Positions 20,716-31,138 are shown, counted from the stretch's first letter. The stretch is 64,000 bases of DNA from Bin87 sp965222895 (GCA_965222895.1 CBDCVB010000001.1:620001-684000), one strand, 5' to 3'. Program-made: numbers and translations. The notes: generated by a model not told the origin, from the letters alone.

Positions 20716-21520
20716 CGGCTGGCTGCCCGTCAGTGGCCGGTTGCGTCGGCAGCATCAGGTTAATCTGCGCGGCGAGGTAGCCGGCGCCGAATCCGTTGTC
20801 GATATTCACCACCGACACCCCTGGGGCGCAGGCGTTGAGCATCCCCAGCAACGCCGCCAACCCCTGAAAACTCGCTCCGTAGCCAACGCTCGTAGGCACC
20901 GCGATGACGGGCGCAGACACCAGGCCGGCCACCACGCTGGCCAGCGCCGCCTCCATGCCGGCCACCACCACGATGATTTTTCCGGCCTGCAACGACTCCA
21001 GTTGCGCCAGCAGCCGATGCAGTCCCGCTACGCCAACATCGTTGATGCGCTGCACTCGGCAGCCCATCAGCTCGGCGGTTACGGCGGCCTCCTCGGCCAC
21101 CGGAAGGTCGGCGGTGCCGGCGGTAACTATCAGCACGCCGTCCTGCCGGGCGCATTCTCCTTCGCCGTCAGGAACCACGATTTCGCCGTCCGGAACCACG
21201 ATGCAGCGGGCCAGCGCCCGGTACTCTGCGTTGGGCACGGCGGCCACCACCGCGGCGTAGGCATCCGCCGGGGCCCGCGTCACCAGCACGGGATGCCCGC
21301 GCCCCGTCATGGCGGACACGATGCCCGCAATCTGGTCGGGTGTTTTCCCCTCTCCCAGCACCACTTCGGGCCACCCGGTGCGCAGCGGACGGTGGTGGTC
21401 CAGCCGAGCGTACCCCAAATCCTGATAGGGCAAGTCCCGCAGCATCGCAACGGCGTCGGCTACGGACTCGTCGCCGTCGCGCACCCGTTGCAGCAGCCGG
21501 CGCAGTGCGGCAGCATCCAT
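20708..21520 (-). CDS. larB: Pyridinium-3,5-biscarboxylic acid mononucleotide synthase LarB
   Basis: LarB carboxylates and hydrolyses nicotinic acid adenine dinucleotide in the first step of the nickel-pincer cofactor pathway used by lactate racemase and relatives. The 270-residue protein has the N-terminal LarB part (DLGYARLDHHRPLRTGWPEV, GKTPDQIAGIVSAM) and a PurE-like C-terminal domain (VVVAGMEAALASVVAGLVSA, PVIAVPTSVGYGASFQGLAA, NIDNGFGAGYLAA). I placed the start at the ATG of MDAAALRRLLQ. A 21-base tandem duplication inserts an extra IVVPDGE copy near residue 118. larC, larE and larA are not in this window. It sits oddly among membrane glycolipid genes. Confidence 0.9.
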   Translation of the reverse strand: MDAAALRRLLQRVRDGDESVADAVAMLRDLPYQDLGYARLDHHRPLRTGWPEVVLGEGKTPDQIAGIVSAMTGRGHPVLVTRAPADAYAAVVAAVPNAEYRALARCIVVPDGEIVVPDGEGECARQDGVLIVTAGTADLPVAEEAAVTAELMGCRVQRINDVGVAGLHRLLAQLESLQAGKIIVVVAGMEAALASVVAGLVSAPVIAVPTSVGYGASFQGLAALLGMLNACAPGVSVVNIDNGFGAGYLAAQINLMLPTQPATDGQPAGE

Positions 21521-21522
21521 TC

Positions 21523-21900
21523 TTACTCGGTCTCCGGCGCGGCCACCAGAGCCGCCTGCGCTTTCATTAGCCGGTACAGGGCGCCTAGCGTACCCATCCC
21601 AACCACGTAAACGGCAAACACCACCACCCCAGACCACAGCAGCGCGACATATTTGCCCGGCATCTCAATAATGAACATCATCGCCAGGGCAATAACCGTC
21701 AGGATTAGCGCCGAAACTGTGCCCAGCCAGATGCCGAACCTGATCGCCACCGCCAAAGACCGGGCGCCCCTCGTGTCCACGAACCGCATTCCAAGATAGG
21801 CCCCGATGAACGGGCCAAACGGCGCCAGCAGCAACTGGGCAATCGGGGCCACGGTACACCCCAGCATTACGGCCAACGCCGTCAGCAATCCTTTAATCAT
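21523..21900 (-). CDS. Small integral membrane protein, unknown function
   Basis: 125-residue hydrophobic protein with three to four predicted membrane segments (MLGCTVAPIAQLLLAPFGPF, GIWLGTVSALILTVIALAMM, LLWSGVVVFAVYVVGMGTLG). I do not recognise a family. The stop codon is two bases from the larB start, so it is probably the first gene of the larB-flippase-UbiA operon. A role in envelope or metal transport would be a guess. Confidence 0.65.
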   Translation of the reverse strand: MIKGLLTALAVMLGCTVAPIAQLLLAPFGPFIGAYLGMRFVDTRGARSLAVAIRFGIWLGTVSALILTVIALAMMFIIEMPGKYVALLWSGVVVFAVYVVGMGTLGALYRLMKAQAALVAAPETE

Positions 21901-22017
21901 GTCGGCAGGCAGTCATTTCGGGCAGGTCGGGACAGCATCGAATGTCGCAATCAGGCAGGTCGGCTAGCCAGTATAGCCCCTGCCCACACCCTTTGCATCG
22001 ACGCACTGCCGTGCAAT

Positions 22018-22035
22018 CAGGACGATTGCAAAGTC
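22018..22035 (-). repeat. 18-bp repeat, copy 1 (inverted)
   Basis: On the minus strand this reads GACTTTGCAATCGTCCTG, identical to the copies at 22148 and 30490. With copy 2 it makes an inverted pair around 112 bases. The 10-mer GCCGTGCAAT adjoins it and also adjoins copy 3. Confidence 0.8.
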
Positions 22036-22147
22036 GCCGAGAATCCGTTAGCCGAGAATCCGTTAGTGGTGAGCCTGTCGAACCATAAATGGATTCTGAT
22101 TACCCGCTCTTCGACGAGATCAGGGCCAACGGTTTGGGCGCTTTGAT

Positions 22148-22165
22148 GACTTTGCAATCGTCCTG
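22148..22165 (+). repeat. 18-bp repeat, copy 2
   Basis: GACTTTGCAATCGTCCTG, 86 bases upstream of the surface-protein start. It is the same orientation as copy 3 beyond the 3' end of that gene. Confidence 0.8.
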
Positions 22166-23260
22166 TCCAAACGGGCAAGGGATTGTAATTCACCGCAAAG
22201 TCAGTTAGATTGTCCACCGCAAAATCAAGGGCAAGGACAGGTGTTGAGGAATGGCTTTTACTAAACGCCGGAATTCGCCAATCCGCCAGGTCCCGCGCCG
22301 AGAGGGCCACCAGGCTCTCTCCCGGTCTTTGCCCCTTCGACTTTGGCGCAGGATGGGAGCTCCGGCGAGCGTGGTCAGGGGCGGCATCGCCGGTCTTGTC
22401 CTCCTGCTGACTCTGGCCGCGGCGGCTCTGCTGCTGTTTGCGCCCGGCCCGGCCGCGGCCCAATCCGACACCACCGACTACGACGTTGACAACGACGGCC
22501 TCATCGATATTGACAGCCTGGCCAGGCTGAACGCCATCCGCTGGGACCTGAACGGCGACGGGCAGGTGGCCAGCGACGACCAGACGAACTACGACGCCGC
22601 CTTCCCCAACGCCGCCGCCGGCATGGGCTGCCATTCCATCGACCACGATGGCGACGCCGCCACCGACAACCAGCCGGTCTGCAAAGGCTACGAGCTGACG
22701 GCCAGCCTGAGCTTTGACAGCAACCTCGACAAGGTTATCGACAGCAGCGACCCATACTGGAACGACGGCGCCGGCTGGATGCCAGTTAACGCCTTCTGGG
22801 GACAAAGCAGAATCGGATATAGCGCCATCCGGGTACAAAGCAGAATCGGATATAGCGCCATTTTCGAAGGCAATGGCCACACTATTGACTATCTTTTCAT
22901 CAACCGTTCTGGTAGCCACTTTATGGGGCTGTTCGGACATCTTTACACTCCGGGCCGCATCCGGAACCTCAACCTGACCAATGTGAACGTAACCGGCTAC
23001 AACTATGTTGGGGGGCTGCTTGGCTTCAATGCGCATAGAGTAGTCAGCAACGTTGCGGTTTCCGGTACGGTGTCCGGCGACTATTACGTCGGCGGGCTGG
23101 CCGGCGCCAGCGGCTGCTACGGCTGCGGCATCCACGAAAAAGACGTCGCCACTGCCGATTTCGTCGTCGCGGCGGCGGCCGGCCCCAGCGGCTGCTACGG
23201 CTGCGGCGTCCACGAAATAGACGCCACCATAGAACGGTCATCCTCCTCCGGCTCCGTAAC

Positions 23261-24493
23261 CAGGGCAATCGCGTCTTAATAACATTTTTAGAAATATGCT
23301 AACGTGCCGTGATCCGTTGACCGATGTGGAGGCAGGGGACCATGGCACAACCACCCAAGGCAACTATTCTCGATCATTTCGCTGAGCTGGACGACCCACG
23401 GGTGGAACGCACCCGACGCCACAAACTGGTGGACATCCTTGCCATCGCCATTTGCGCCACCATCTGCGGCGCCGATTCTTGGGTCCATATCGAACTCTTC
23501 GGCAAGAGCAAGCTGGCCTGGTTTCAAACCTTCCTGGAATTGCCCAGTGGCATCCCATCCCATGACACCTGCGGCGATGTTTTCGCCCGGCTGGACCCAG
23601 TGCAGTTGCAGAACTGCTTCGTGTCCTGGACCCAGGCCATCGCAGAGCTGCTGCCGGGTGCGGTGGTGGCCATTGACGGGAAGACGGCCCGACGGTCGTA
23701 TGATCGGGCGGGTAACCAGGGGGCCATACACCTGGTCAGCGCCTGGGCCACGCGGAACGCCCTGACTTTGGGCCCGGTCAAGACTGCAGAGCAGTCCAAT
23801 GAGATCACCGCCATTCCCCAACTGCTGGAGTTGCTGGAGTTGCACGACTGCATCGTAACCATCGACGCTATGGGATGCCAGCGGGAGATCGCCGAGCAGA
23901 TCACCGACGGTGGAGCCGACTACGTGCTCGCGGTGAAGGAGAACCAGGGTCAGCTCTATGAGGGCATCCGAGACCTGTTCGAGGGGGCCGAGGCGTTGGG
24001 TTTTGACGGTGTGCCCTATGACTATGCTCAAACCGTGGACAAGGGACACGGACGAGTGGAACGGCGGGAATGCTGGACCATCACGGAGGCAAACTGCCTG
24101 GACTATCTGGACCCCCAGGGTCAATGGCCGCAACTGAAGGCGGCGGTTAGAGTGGTGGGCCACCGTCAAACCGGAGCGGGCGGCATCAGCCATCCCCGCT
24201 ACTACATCAGCAGCCGGGCGGCCCCAGCGGAACAACTGCTGGCTGCCGTCAGGAGCCACTGGAGCATCGAAAACTCACTGCACTGGACGTTGGACGTAAC
24301 CTTTCGCGAAGACCAGTGTCGAGTGCGCAAGGATCACGGACCACAGAACCTGGCCACACTGAGGCAGATTGGACACAACTTGTTGAAGAACGAAAGAACC
24401 TTGAAAGTGGGCATCCAAGGCAAACGGCTCAACGCCGGATGGAATGAGGACTATCTGCGCAAAGTCCTCCTCGGATAAGACGCGATTGCCCTG
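23261..24493 (+). mobile_element. ISAs1-family element, copy 1, in the surface-protein gene
   Basis: 1233 bases, with ends CAGGGCAATCGCGTCTTA inverted at both termini, and the 10-bp target duplication GCTCCGTAAC at 23251-23260 and 24494-24503. It is the same length as copy 2 at 31348-32580 and nearly identical to it, so both transposed recently. Confidence 0.95.
23342..24478 (+). CDS. ISAs1-family transposase, copy 1
   Basis: DDE transposase that mobilises the element. The 378-residue protein has ILDHFAELDDPRVERTRRHK near the start, VAIDGKTARRSYDR (first Asp), VTIDAMGCQREIAEQI (second Asp), DYVLAVKENQGQLYE, and RSHWSIENSLHWTLDVTFRE (Glu), then the C-terminal NLATLRQIGHNLLKNE. It is intact. 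ATG at 23342 is preferred (AGGGGACC just before). It differs from copy 2 by one residue near the end (NEDYLRK here, NQDYLRK there). Confidence 0.93.
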   Translation: MAQPPKATILDHFAELDDPRVERTRRHKLVDILAIAICATICGADSWVHIELFGKSKLAWFQTFLELPSGIPSHDTCGDVFARLDPVQLQNCFVSWTQAIAELLPGAVVAIDGKTARRSYDRAGNQGAIHLVSAWATRNALTLGPVKTAEQSNEITAIPQLLELLELHDCIVTIDAMGCQREIAEQITDGGADYVLAVKENQGQLYEGIRDLFEGAEALGFDGVPYDYAQTVDKGHGRVERRECWTITEANCLDYLDPQGQWPQLKAAVRVVGHRQTGAGGISHPRYYISSRAAPAEQLLAAVRSHWSIENSLHWTLDVTFREDQCRVRKDHGPQNLATLRQIGHNLLKNERTLKVGIQGKRLNAGWNEDYLRKVLLG

Positions 24494-25280
24494 GCTCCGT
24501 AACCGGCAAAACTTATGTTGGCGGGCTGGTGGGGTATAATCGAAGCAATATTATGCACAGCTCTTCCGACGCCACGGTAAAGGGCTGGGGAGTGGTTGGT
24601 GGTCTGGCGGGCGCAAGCCGTGGCAGATTGAGGGTTGCGCAATCTCTTAAGTGCACCCTCTATTGTATCGAGCCACGCCACCGGCGATGTGACCGGGTTC
24701 GGCTGGCAGGAAGCGGGCGGCCTGGTAGGAGCGGCCGCCAAGGGTTCCATTTCAGGCAGCTACGCTACCGGCGCAGTCGCAGGGCAAACCGCCGGCGGTT
24801 TGGTCGGCACGTTATCAATTTATAACCCCCTCACCGGAGAAACTGCCGTCATTACAGACAGCTATGCTACCGGCGCGGTTGAAGGAACTCACGCCGCCGG
24901 CGGATTTATCGGCATCAATCGGTATGGGACTTCGATTGCCATCAGCTACGCAACCGGCCCGGTCTACGGCTTGCGAGCCGGCGGCTTCGCCGGAGACAAC
25001 CACGGCATTATCCGAGACAGCTATGCCTCCGGCGCGGCTGTCGGAATGCGCTATGCCGGCGGGTTCATCGGCCGCAACCTGGGTGACGGTTCCGTCCTAC
25101 GCAGCTACGCCTCGGGCGAAGTGAACTCGGCCGACTGCGCCGAGGTCGACGCTACGGCCGGCGAGCTGATCGGCATAAACGGCCGCAAAACCACGGTCAC
25201 CGACAGCTACTGGGACACCACCGTATCCCGCTGCTCCACCACTTCAAGGGACATGGGCACGGGGAAGACCACTACGCAGT

Positions 25281-27205
25281 TGCAGGGCCCCACCGGCTAC
25301 ACCGGCATCTACGCCTCCTGGGATGTGGACGTGGACGACGCCGACGGCGACGGCGACCCCGCTACCGGCAAGGACGACCTGTGGGACTTCGGCACCAGCA
25401 GCCAGTATCCGGCGCTGAAGGCGGACTGGAACGGCGACGGCACGGCCACGGCGGCCGAGTTCGGAGGCCAGGGACGGACGTTGCCGCAGACGCGGCAGAC
25501 GCGGCGTTCACTGGACAGCGTGGCCCAGTCGCCGGTCGATTACGACCTCGACGACGACGGCCTCATCGATATTGACAGCCTGGCCCAGCTGAACGCCCTG
25601 CGCTGGGACCTCAACGGCGACGGGCAGGTGGCGAGCGGCGACCAGGCGAGCTACGCCGCCGCCTTCCCCAACCCCGCCGCCGGCATGGGCTGCCACTCCA
25701 TCGACCACGACGGCAGCGCCCTCACCCCCAACCAGCCGGTCTGCAAAGGCTACGAGCTGACGGCCAACCTGACCTTTGACAGCAACACCGACAACGTTAT
25801 CGACAGCGACGACGCGGCGTACTGGAATGACGGCGCCGGCTGGGTGCCTATTGCCGCCTTCACATACGATTTCGACAGGCCCGGGTTTGACACCACTCTG
25901 GAAGGCAATAACCACACTATTGACTATCTTTTCATCAACCGTCCTAATAAAAAATCTGCTGGAAACTTTGTGGGGCTAATCGGAGCGGTTTTCACCGAGG
26001 GCCGCATTCGGAACCTCAACCTGACCAACGTGAACGTAACCGGCCATCACTATGTTGGGGGGCTGGTGGGCGTCAATGCGCATGGAGTAGTCAGCGACGT
26101 TGCGGTTTCAGGCACGGTGTCCGGCGATGACCGCGTCGGCGGGCTGGCCGGCTGCTACGGGTGCGAGGGCCAGGAGATATACGCCACGATAGAACGGTCA
26201 TCCTCCTCCGGCTCCATAACCGGCAACTTCTCTTTCGTTGGCGGGCTGGTGGGGTCTAATGAAGCCAATATTACGCGAGGCTCTTCCGACGCCACCGTAA
26301 GGGGCAAGGCCGAGGTTGGCGGGCTGGTGGGCGCAAGCCATGGCAATATAGCCTCCATTGTATCGAGCCACGCCACCGGCGATGTGACCGGGCTCTGGAA
26401 CGTGGGCGGCTTGGCAGGAATGGCCAGAGGAGGTTCCATTTCAGGTAGCCACGCTACTGGCGCGGTCGAAGGAAATAACGCCGGCGGTTTGGTCGGCGAG
26501 CATGGAAGTATCACCAAAAGCACCGGGAAAAATTCCGTCATTACAAGCAGCTATGCTACCGGCGCGGTTCAAGGAAATTATTCCACCGGCGGATTCGTCG
26601 GCATCAATCGCGTTTGGGCTTTGATTGCCGCCAGCTACGCGACCGGGCCGGTCAACGGCGAGGAAGCCGGCGGCTTCGTCGGATACAACGAGGGGGGCAT
26701 TATCCGAGACAGCTATGCCTCCGGCTCAGTTACCGGAAGAAGCGCTGCCGGCGGGTTCATTGCCGGCTACGGGGAAGGCGACTACGGGCAAAAAGGTTCC
26801 ATCCTGCGCAGCTACTCTTCCGGCGAGGTGACCCGGACCGACGATGCCGAGGGCGGGGCCACGTCCGGCGGGTTAATCGGCATGAACGGTCCCGAGCCCA
26901 TGGTCATAGACATCTATTGTGACACCACCGTATCCAGCTATTCCTCCGTATTGAGCACAGGCTACACCACCGCGCAATTGCAGGGCCCCACCGGCTACAC
27001 CGGCATCTACGCCTCCTGGGATGTGGACGTGGACGACGCCGACGGCGACGGCGACCCCGCTACCGGCAAGGACGACCTGTGGGACTTCGGCACCAGCAGC
27101 CAGTATCCGGCACTGAAGGCGGACTGGAACGGCGACGGCACGGCCACGGCGGCCGAGTTCGGAGGCCAGGGACGGACGTTGCCGCAGACGCAGCAGACGC
27201 GGCAG
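25281..27205 (+). repeat. Near-identical direct repeats inside the surface-protein gene
   Basis: About 220 bases starting at 25281 (TTGCAGGGCCCCACCGGCTA onward) recur starting at 26978 with very few differences. They encode TGYTGIYASWDVDVDD, GKDDLWDFGTSSQYPALKAD and AAEFGGQGRTLPQT. They end the first and second GLUG modules. Such low divergence within a repeat-rich gene indicates recent duplication or gene conversion. Confidence 0.85.
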
Positions 27206-30095
27206 ACGGACAACGAAGCCCCGACCTTCGCCGACAGCAGCGTAACGCTGCTCGTGGCGGAGAACACCGTCGCCGGCGCGGACATCGGCAATCCGCTGAC
27301 CGCCGCCGACCCGGACGCCGGGGATACCCTGACCTACACTCTGGGCGGAACCGACCAGGCCCACTTCGCCATAGACAGCGCCAGCGGCCAGTTGCAGACC
27401 AAAGAGGCCCTGGACTACGAGGACCAGAGTTCTTACTCGGTGACCGTAACCGCCACCGACGGGGGCGGGCTGACGGCCAGCATCGCCGTGACTATCGAAG
27501 TAACCGACGTGAACGAGCCCCCTGCCGGCCCGACCACGCGGGAAGTTCAAGGCGAGCCTCCGGGGGACGAGCAGCCGGACGCCGAAGGGCAATCAGGTCT
27601 GGAAGGGCAGCCGGGGAACGTGCGGCTCAACCTGCGTTCCAAAGGCCGCGGGGTGCGGGTCATCTGGGACGCTCCGGAAGAAGCGGGCGCAGAAACCTAC
27701 TACCAGGTGCGCCGCCGGCCGGACTTGGCAGGCAGCGACTACACAGTCATCGCCAGCCGGGTGGTCGACGCCAACGGCGACGGCGAAGTCAGGCATCGCA
27801 CCGAAAGCTCTGAGCTGGAGGCGGAGCAGACCTACTGGTACTCGGTGCGGGCCTTCGCCGGAGACGGCCAGGCGCTGGGGGAATGGACGGAAGGGGTCAG
27901 CATAACGCTGCCGGCCGCCGCCGACCCTGTCGCAGCCAAAGAGGAACGGCAGGCCCCGGCCAACCAGGCCCCGGCTTACGCCGCCGCCAGCGCGACGCTC
28001 AGCGTGGCGGAGAACACCGCCGCCAACACCAACATCGGCAACCCGGTGGCGGCCACCGACCCGGACGCCGGAGATACGTTTACCTACACTCTGGGTACGA
28101 CGGCGGACGACGGCCACTTCGCCATAGACAGCGCCACCGGCCAGTTGCGGACCAGCGGCGCCCTGGACTACGAAGGCAAGAGTTCCTACGCGGTCACAGT
28201 GACGGCCACCGACGGCGGCGGGCTGGCCGCCAGCATCGCGGTTACCGTCAGCGTAACCGACGTGAACGAGGCCCCGGCCTACGCCAACGCCAGCGCAAGC
28301 CTGAGCGTGGCGGAGAACACCGCCGCCGGCGCGGACATCGCCAACCCGCTGACCGCCGCCGACCCGGACGCCGGAGATACGCTGACCTACACCCTGGGCG
28401 GTGATGACAAAGACCACTTCTCCATAGATTCCGCCAGCGGCCAGCTGAAAACCAAAGGCGCCCTGGACTACGAGGGGAAGAGTTCCTACGCGGTGACGGT
28501 GACCGCCAGCGATGGCGACGGCCTGTCGGCCAGCATCACCGTGGCCATCAACGTAACCAACGTGAACGAGGCCCCGGCCTACGCCAACGCCAGCGCAAGC
28601 CTGAGCGTGGCCGAGAACACCGCCACCGGCGCGGACATCGGCAGCCCGGTTACGGCCGCCGACCCGGACGCCGGAGATACGCTGACCTACACTCTGGGTA
28701 CGACGGCGGACGACGGCCACTTCGGCATAGATTCAGCCAGCGGGCAGTTGCGGACCCAGGGCGCCCTGGACTACGAGGGCCAGAGTTCTTACAGCCTAAC
28801 CGTAACCGCCACCGATAGCGACGGGCTGGCCGCCAGCATCGGCGTGACCGTCACGGTTACGGATGTGGCGGACACGCCGCCGGGCCAACCGGATGCACCT
28901 GGCTTCATCAAGGTCAAGGAAACACGCTTCAGGATTACGTGGACGGCGCCGGCGGCGGGTTCTTCCCCCATTACCGGCTACGGCATCCAGTACAAGTTGG
29001 CCTCGGCGGAAGACTCCGCTTACGCTGACGTGAAGCCCACGCCCACCGGGACCGGCACCGGCTACAACCTGGTGAACCGGAGCGGACAGACCATAGCCAA
29101 GGAAACTTCCTACACGGTGCGGGTGCGCGCCCGTAACACGGAGGGTTGGGGCCCCTGGTCTGACCCGGCCGTTGCTGCCACAGCCGGCGGGGCCCCGGCC
29201 AACCAGGCCCCGGCCTACGCCAACGCCAGCGCAACCGTCAGCGTAGCCGAGAACACCGTCGCCGGCGCGAACATCGGCAGCCCGGTAACGGCCACCGACT
29301 CGGACGCCGGAGATACGCTTACCTACACTCTGGGTACGACGGCGGACGACGGCCACTTCGCCATAAACTCCGCCACCGGCCAGCTGCAGACCAACGGCCC
29401 GCTGGACTATGAGAGCCAGAGTTCTTACGCGGTGACGGTAACCGCCAGCGACGGCGGCGGCCTGTCGGCCAGCATCGCCGTGGCCATCAACGTAACCAAC
29501 GTCAACGAGGCCCCGGCCTACGCTGATGACAGCGCAACCCTCAGCGTGGCCGAGAACACCGCCGCCAACACCAACATCGGCAGCCCGGTAGCCGCTGCCG
29601 ACCCGGATGATGGGGATACGCTGACCTACGCTTTGGGTGGCGCGGACCAAGGCCACTTCGCCATAGACTCGGCTACCGGCCAGCTGCAGACCAACGGCCC
29701 GCTGGACTATGAGAGCCAGAGTTCTTACGCGGTGACGGTAACCGCCAGCGACGGCGGCGGCCTGTCGGCCAGCATCGCGGTGAACGTCGGCGTTACCGAC
29801 GTGGCCGAGCAAGCCGCCGGGCCGGACCTCCCGGAAATGTCAGGAATGATCTTCTATGCCCGGGGGCGGGTAACGCTGCTCTGGGATCGTGTGGACGGGG
29901 CGAAATATTACGAGCTTCTGCGGGATGGAGCGCCAATGTTCGTTGTACGCTCGGAAGCTAAGGGCAAGTACTACTTCGACTACCCCCCCGTTGGAGCTGA
30001 CTACGAATACCGGGTCACTGCGTACAGCGCATCGGACGTCGCGTTGGCGACAATGGCGGAGGCAGTGTCAGCCAGGTAGCGGGAAGAGGAATCCG

Positions 30096-30333
30096 ATGCA
30101 GGCAGGGCAGAAGTTCAAGTCTGATGACTATCAGGCAACGGCGGTCTTTATCGAAAGACAAGGCCGGGTCATGCTCAGATGGGATGAGGTTATTGACCTC
30201 GATACGGGTCAATGATGGCACACTCTACTACGACGATAACGTGGAGAAGGGCGTTGACTACGAGTACGTCATCACCGCCTACGACGACGATGACGCCGTC
30301 CTGGCGGTAATGACCGCGGCGACGGGGGATTAG
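30096..30333 (+). pseudogene. Frameshifted fragment paralogous to the surface protein's last domain
   Basis: Begins 17 bases after the surface-protein stop with MQAGQKFKSDDYQATAVF and ERQGRVMLRWDEV, resembling ARGRVTLLWDRVDGAKYYEL upstream. After a frame change near 30195 it continues IRVNDGTLYYDDNVEKGVDY and EYVITAYDDDDAVLAVMTA, resembling DYEYRVTAYSASDVALATMA. It is a truncated, frameshifted duplicate of the C-terminal Fn3-like domain. A small separate gene before decay is also possible. Confidence 0.6.
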
Positions 30334-30708
30334 CCGGGAGGCCGGCCGCCATCCTGGTCAACGCCAGCCTGAACTTCCTGCGTCGGGACGGATGGTTTCC
30401 GGAAAGAATGTCCATGCCGTTGCGGGCCAAGACCTGCGCCTTCCAACCTCAGCTCACCATCGCCCGCCTTTTCGGACAACCTTCACTCTGACTTTGCAAT
30501 CGTCCTGGCCGTGCAATTCGCCAATCCCTGGCCGGTGTGCAAACCGTCGCCGCAACGGCGATTCCAGAACCCCCACCTCTGGATGGGGCCGGTTGGATGG
30601 GGCCGGTTTAGCGCGACTGTGCACACGCCACCAGGTCTCCGGTACATATCCTCTGTATAATGTTTCGACCTACCCTTGTATCCGCGTATCCGCATGGAGT
30701 GAACGCTA
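30334..30708. other. Intergenic region
   Basis: Holds copy 3 of the 18-base repeat, a 14-base tandem duplication (TGGATGGGGCCGGT at about 30580-30607), and TATAAT at 30656-30661 that could serve the thioesterase gene, although no good -35 is seen. No gene recognised. Confidence 0.5.
30490..30507 (+). repeat. 18-bp repeat, copy 3
   Basis: GACTTTGCAATCGTCCTG, exact match to copy 2 at 22148, 8.3 kb away, in the same orientation. The two flank the whole surface-protein gene. Confidence 0.8.
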
Positions 30709-31138
30709 ATGAGCTATCAGGGAAGTCAGGAAGAGCAGGACGGCCCTTTCGCCGAGCTGCTGGGCATTCGCCCCGGCGAGTCTGCGGATGGAGTGGGCAC
30801 CGCGTTCATGACCGTTGAGGACAAGCACCGGCAGCGGGCCGGCGTCGTGCAGGGTGGCATCCTGGTGGCCCTGGCGGACTACGCCCTTCTTCCGTGCCTG
30901 CCGTTCTGTGCTAAAAGAGGGCGAGCACGCGGTAACCATCGAACTGAAACTGAACTTCATCGCACCGGCCCGGGACGGCGAGCTGACGGCCCGCAGCGCC
31001 ATCAAGAATCGCGGCGGTCGTATCATCGTGGGCGATATGGAGATATTCGGCGCTGACGGGACTTTAATCGCCACCGGCATCGGTACCTATATGACGGTTT
31101 TCGCCCGTTCCGCCACTCCAGCTACCGATTCTGACTAA
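30709..31138 (+). pseudogene. PaaI-like hotdog thioesterase with a frameshift
   Basis: Hotdog-fold acyl-CoA thioesterase of the PaaI/YdiI group. The first frame gives PFAELLGIRPGESADGVGTA, HRQRAGVVQGGILVALADYA, containing the family's HxxG.VxGG-like catalytic helix region. It then shifts near 30895 into the frame that gives RSVLKEGEHAVTIELKLNFI, RDGELTARSAIKNRGGRIIV and GTLIATGIGTYMTV. A one-base change around CCCTTCTTCCG explains it. The combined length (about 143 residues) and order match a complete thioesterase, so this is either a recent pseudogene or a base error in the assembly. The ATG at 30709 follows GGAGTGAACGCTA. Confidence 0.8.

Larger units (their letters stand above)
21901..22250. 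other. Intergenic region with repeats
   Basis: Between the divergent membrane-protein operon and the giant surface protein. It contains an 18-base repeat in inverted orientation (22018-22035 and 22148-22165) and a perfect 15-base tandem duplication of GCCGAGAATCCGTTA (22036-22065). No gene or clear promoter was recognised. Confidence 0.6.
22251..30079 (+). pseudogene. Giant secreted surface protein (GLUG, cadherin, Fn3 repeats), split by ISAs1
   Basis: Likely adhesin or matrix protein. A signal peptide (GLVLLLTLAAAALLL, then PAAAQS) is followed by a calcium-loop-rich block (DYDVDNDGLIDIDSLARLNA, DLNGDGQV) and GLUG-like repeats (YVGGLLGFN, YVGGLAG). An ISAs1 element at 23261-24493 then interrupts it; excising it with one target copy rejoins GSVT to GKTYVGGLVGYN in frame. 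A second lesion near 24620-24650 (a roughly 25-base insertion relative to the paralogous stretch at 26341) shifts frame. From 24635 the frame is open to 30079: a second copy of the DYDLDDDGLIDIDS block at 25535, more GLUG repeats, cadherin-type repeats at 27209, 27961, 28265, 28564, 29201 and 29505 (about 100 residues each, SVAENTAA and DPDAGDTLTYTLG), Fn3-like domains at about 27600 and 28875, and a final Fn3-like domain. No anchor signal is seen at the C-terminus. Confidence 0.85.

Noticed and set aside
27593..29812. Long minus-strand open frames across the cadherin region
   Set aside because: They repeat with the same period as the cadherin units and are shadows of the sense repeats.
27961..29815. 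Regular repeats of about 300 bases considered as a CRISPR-like array
   Set aside because: They are in-frame cadherin-type protein repeats with calcium-site motifs; unit length and coding context exclude CRISPR.
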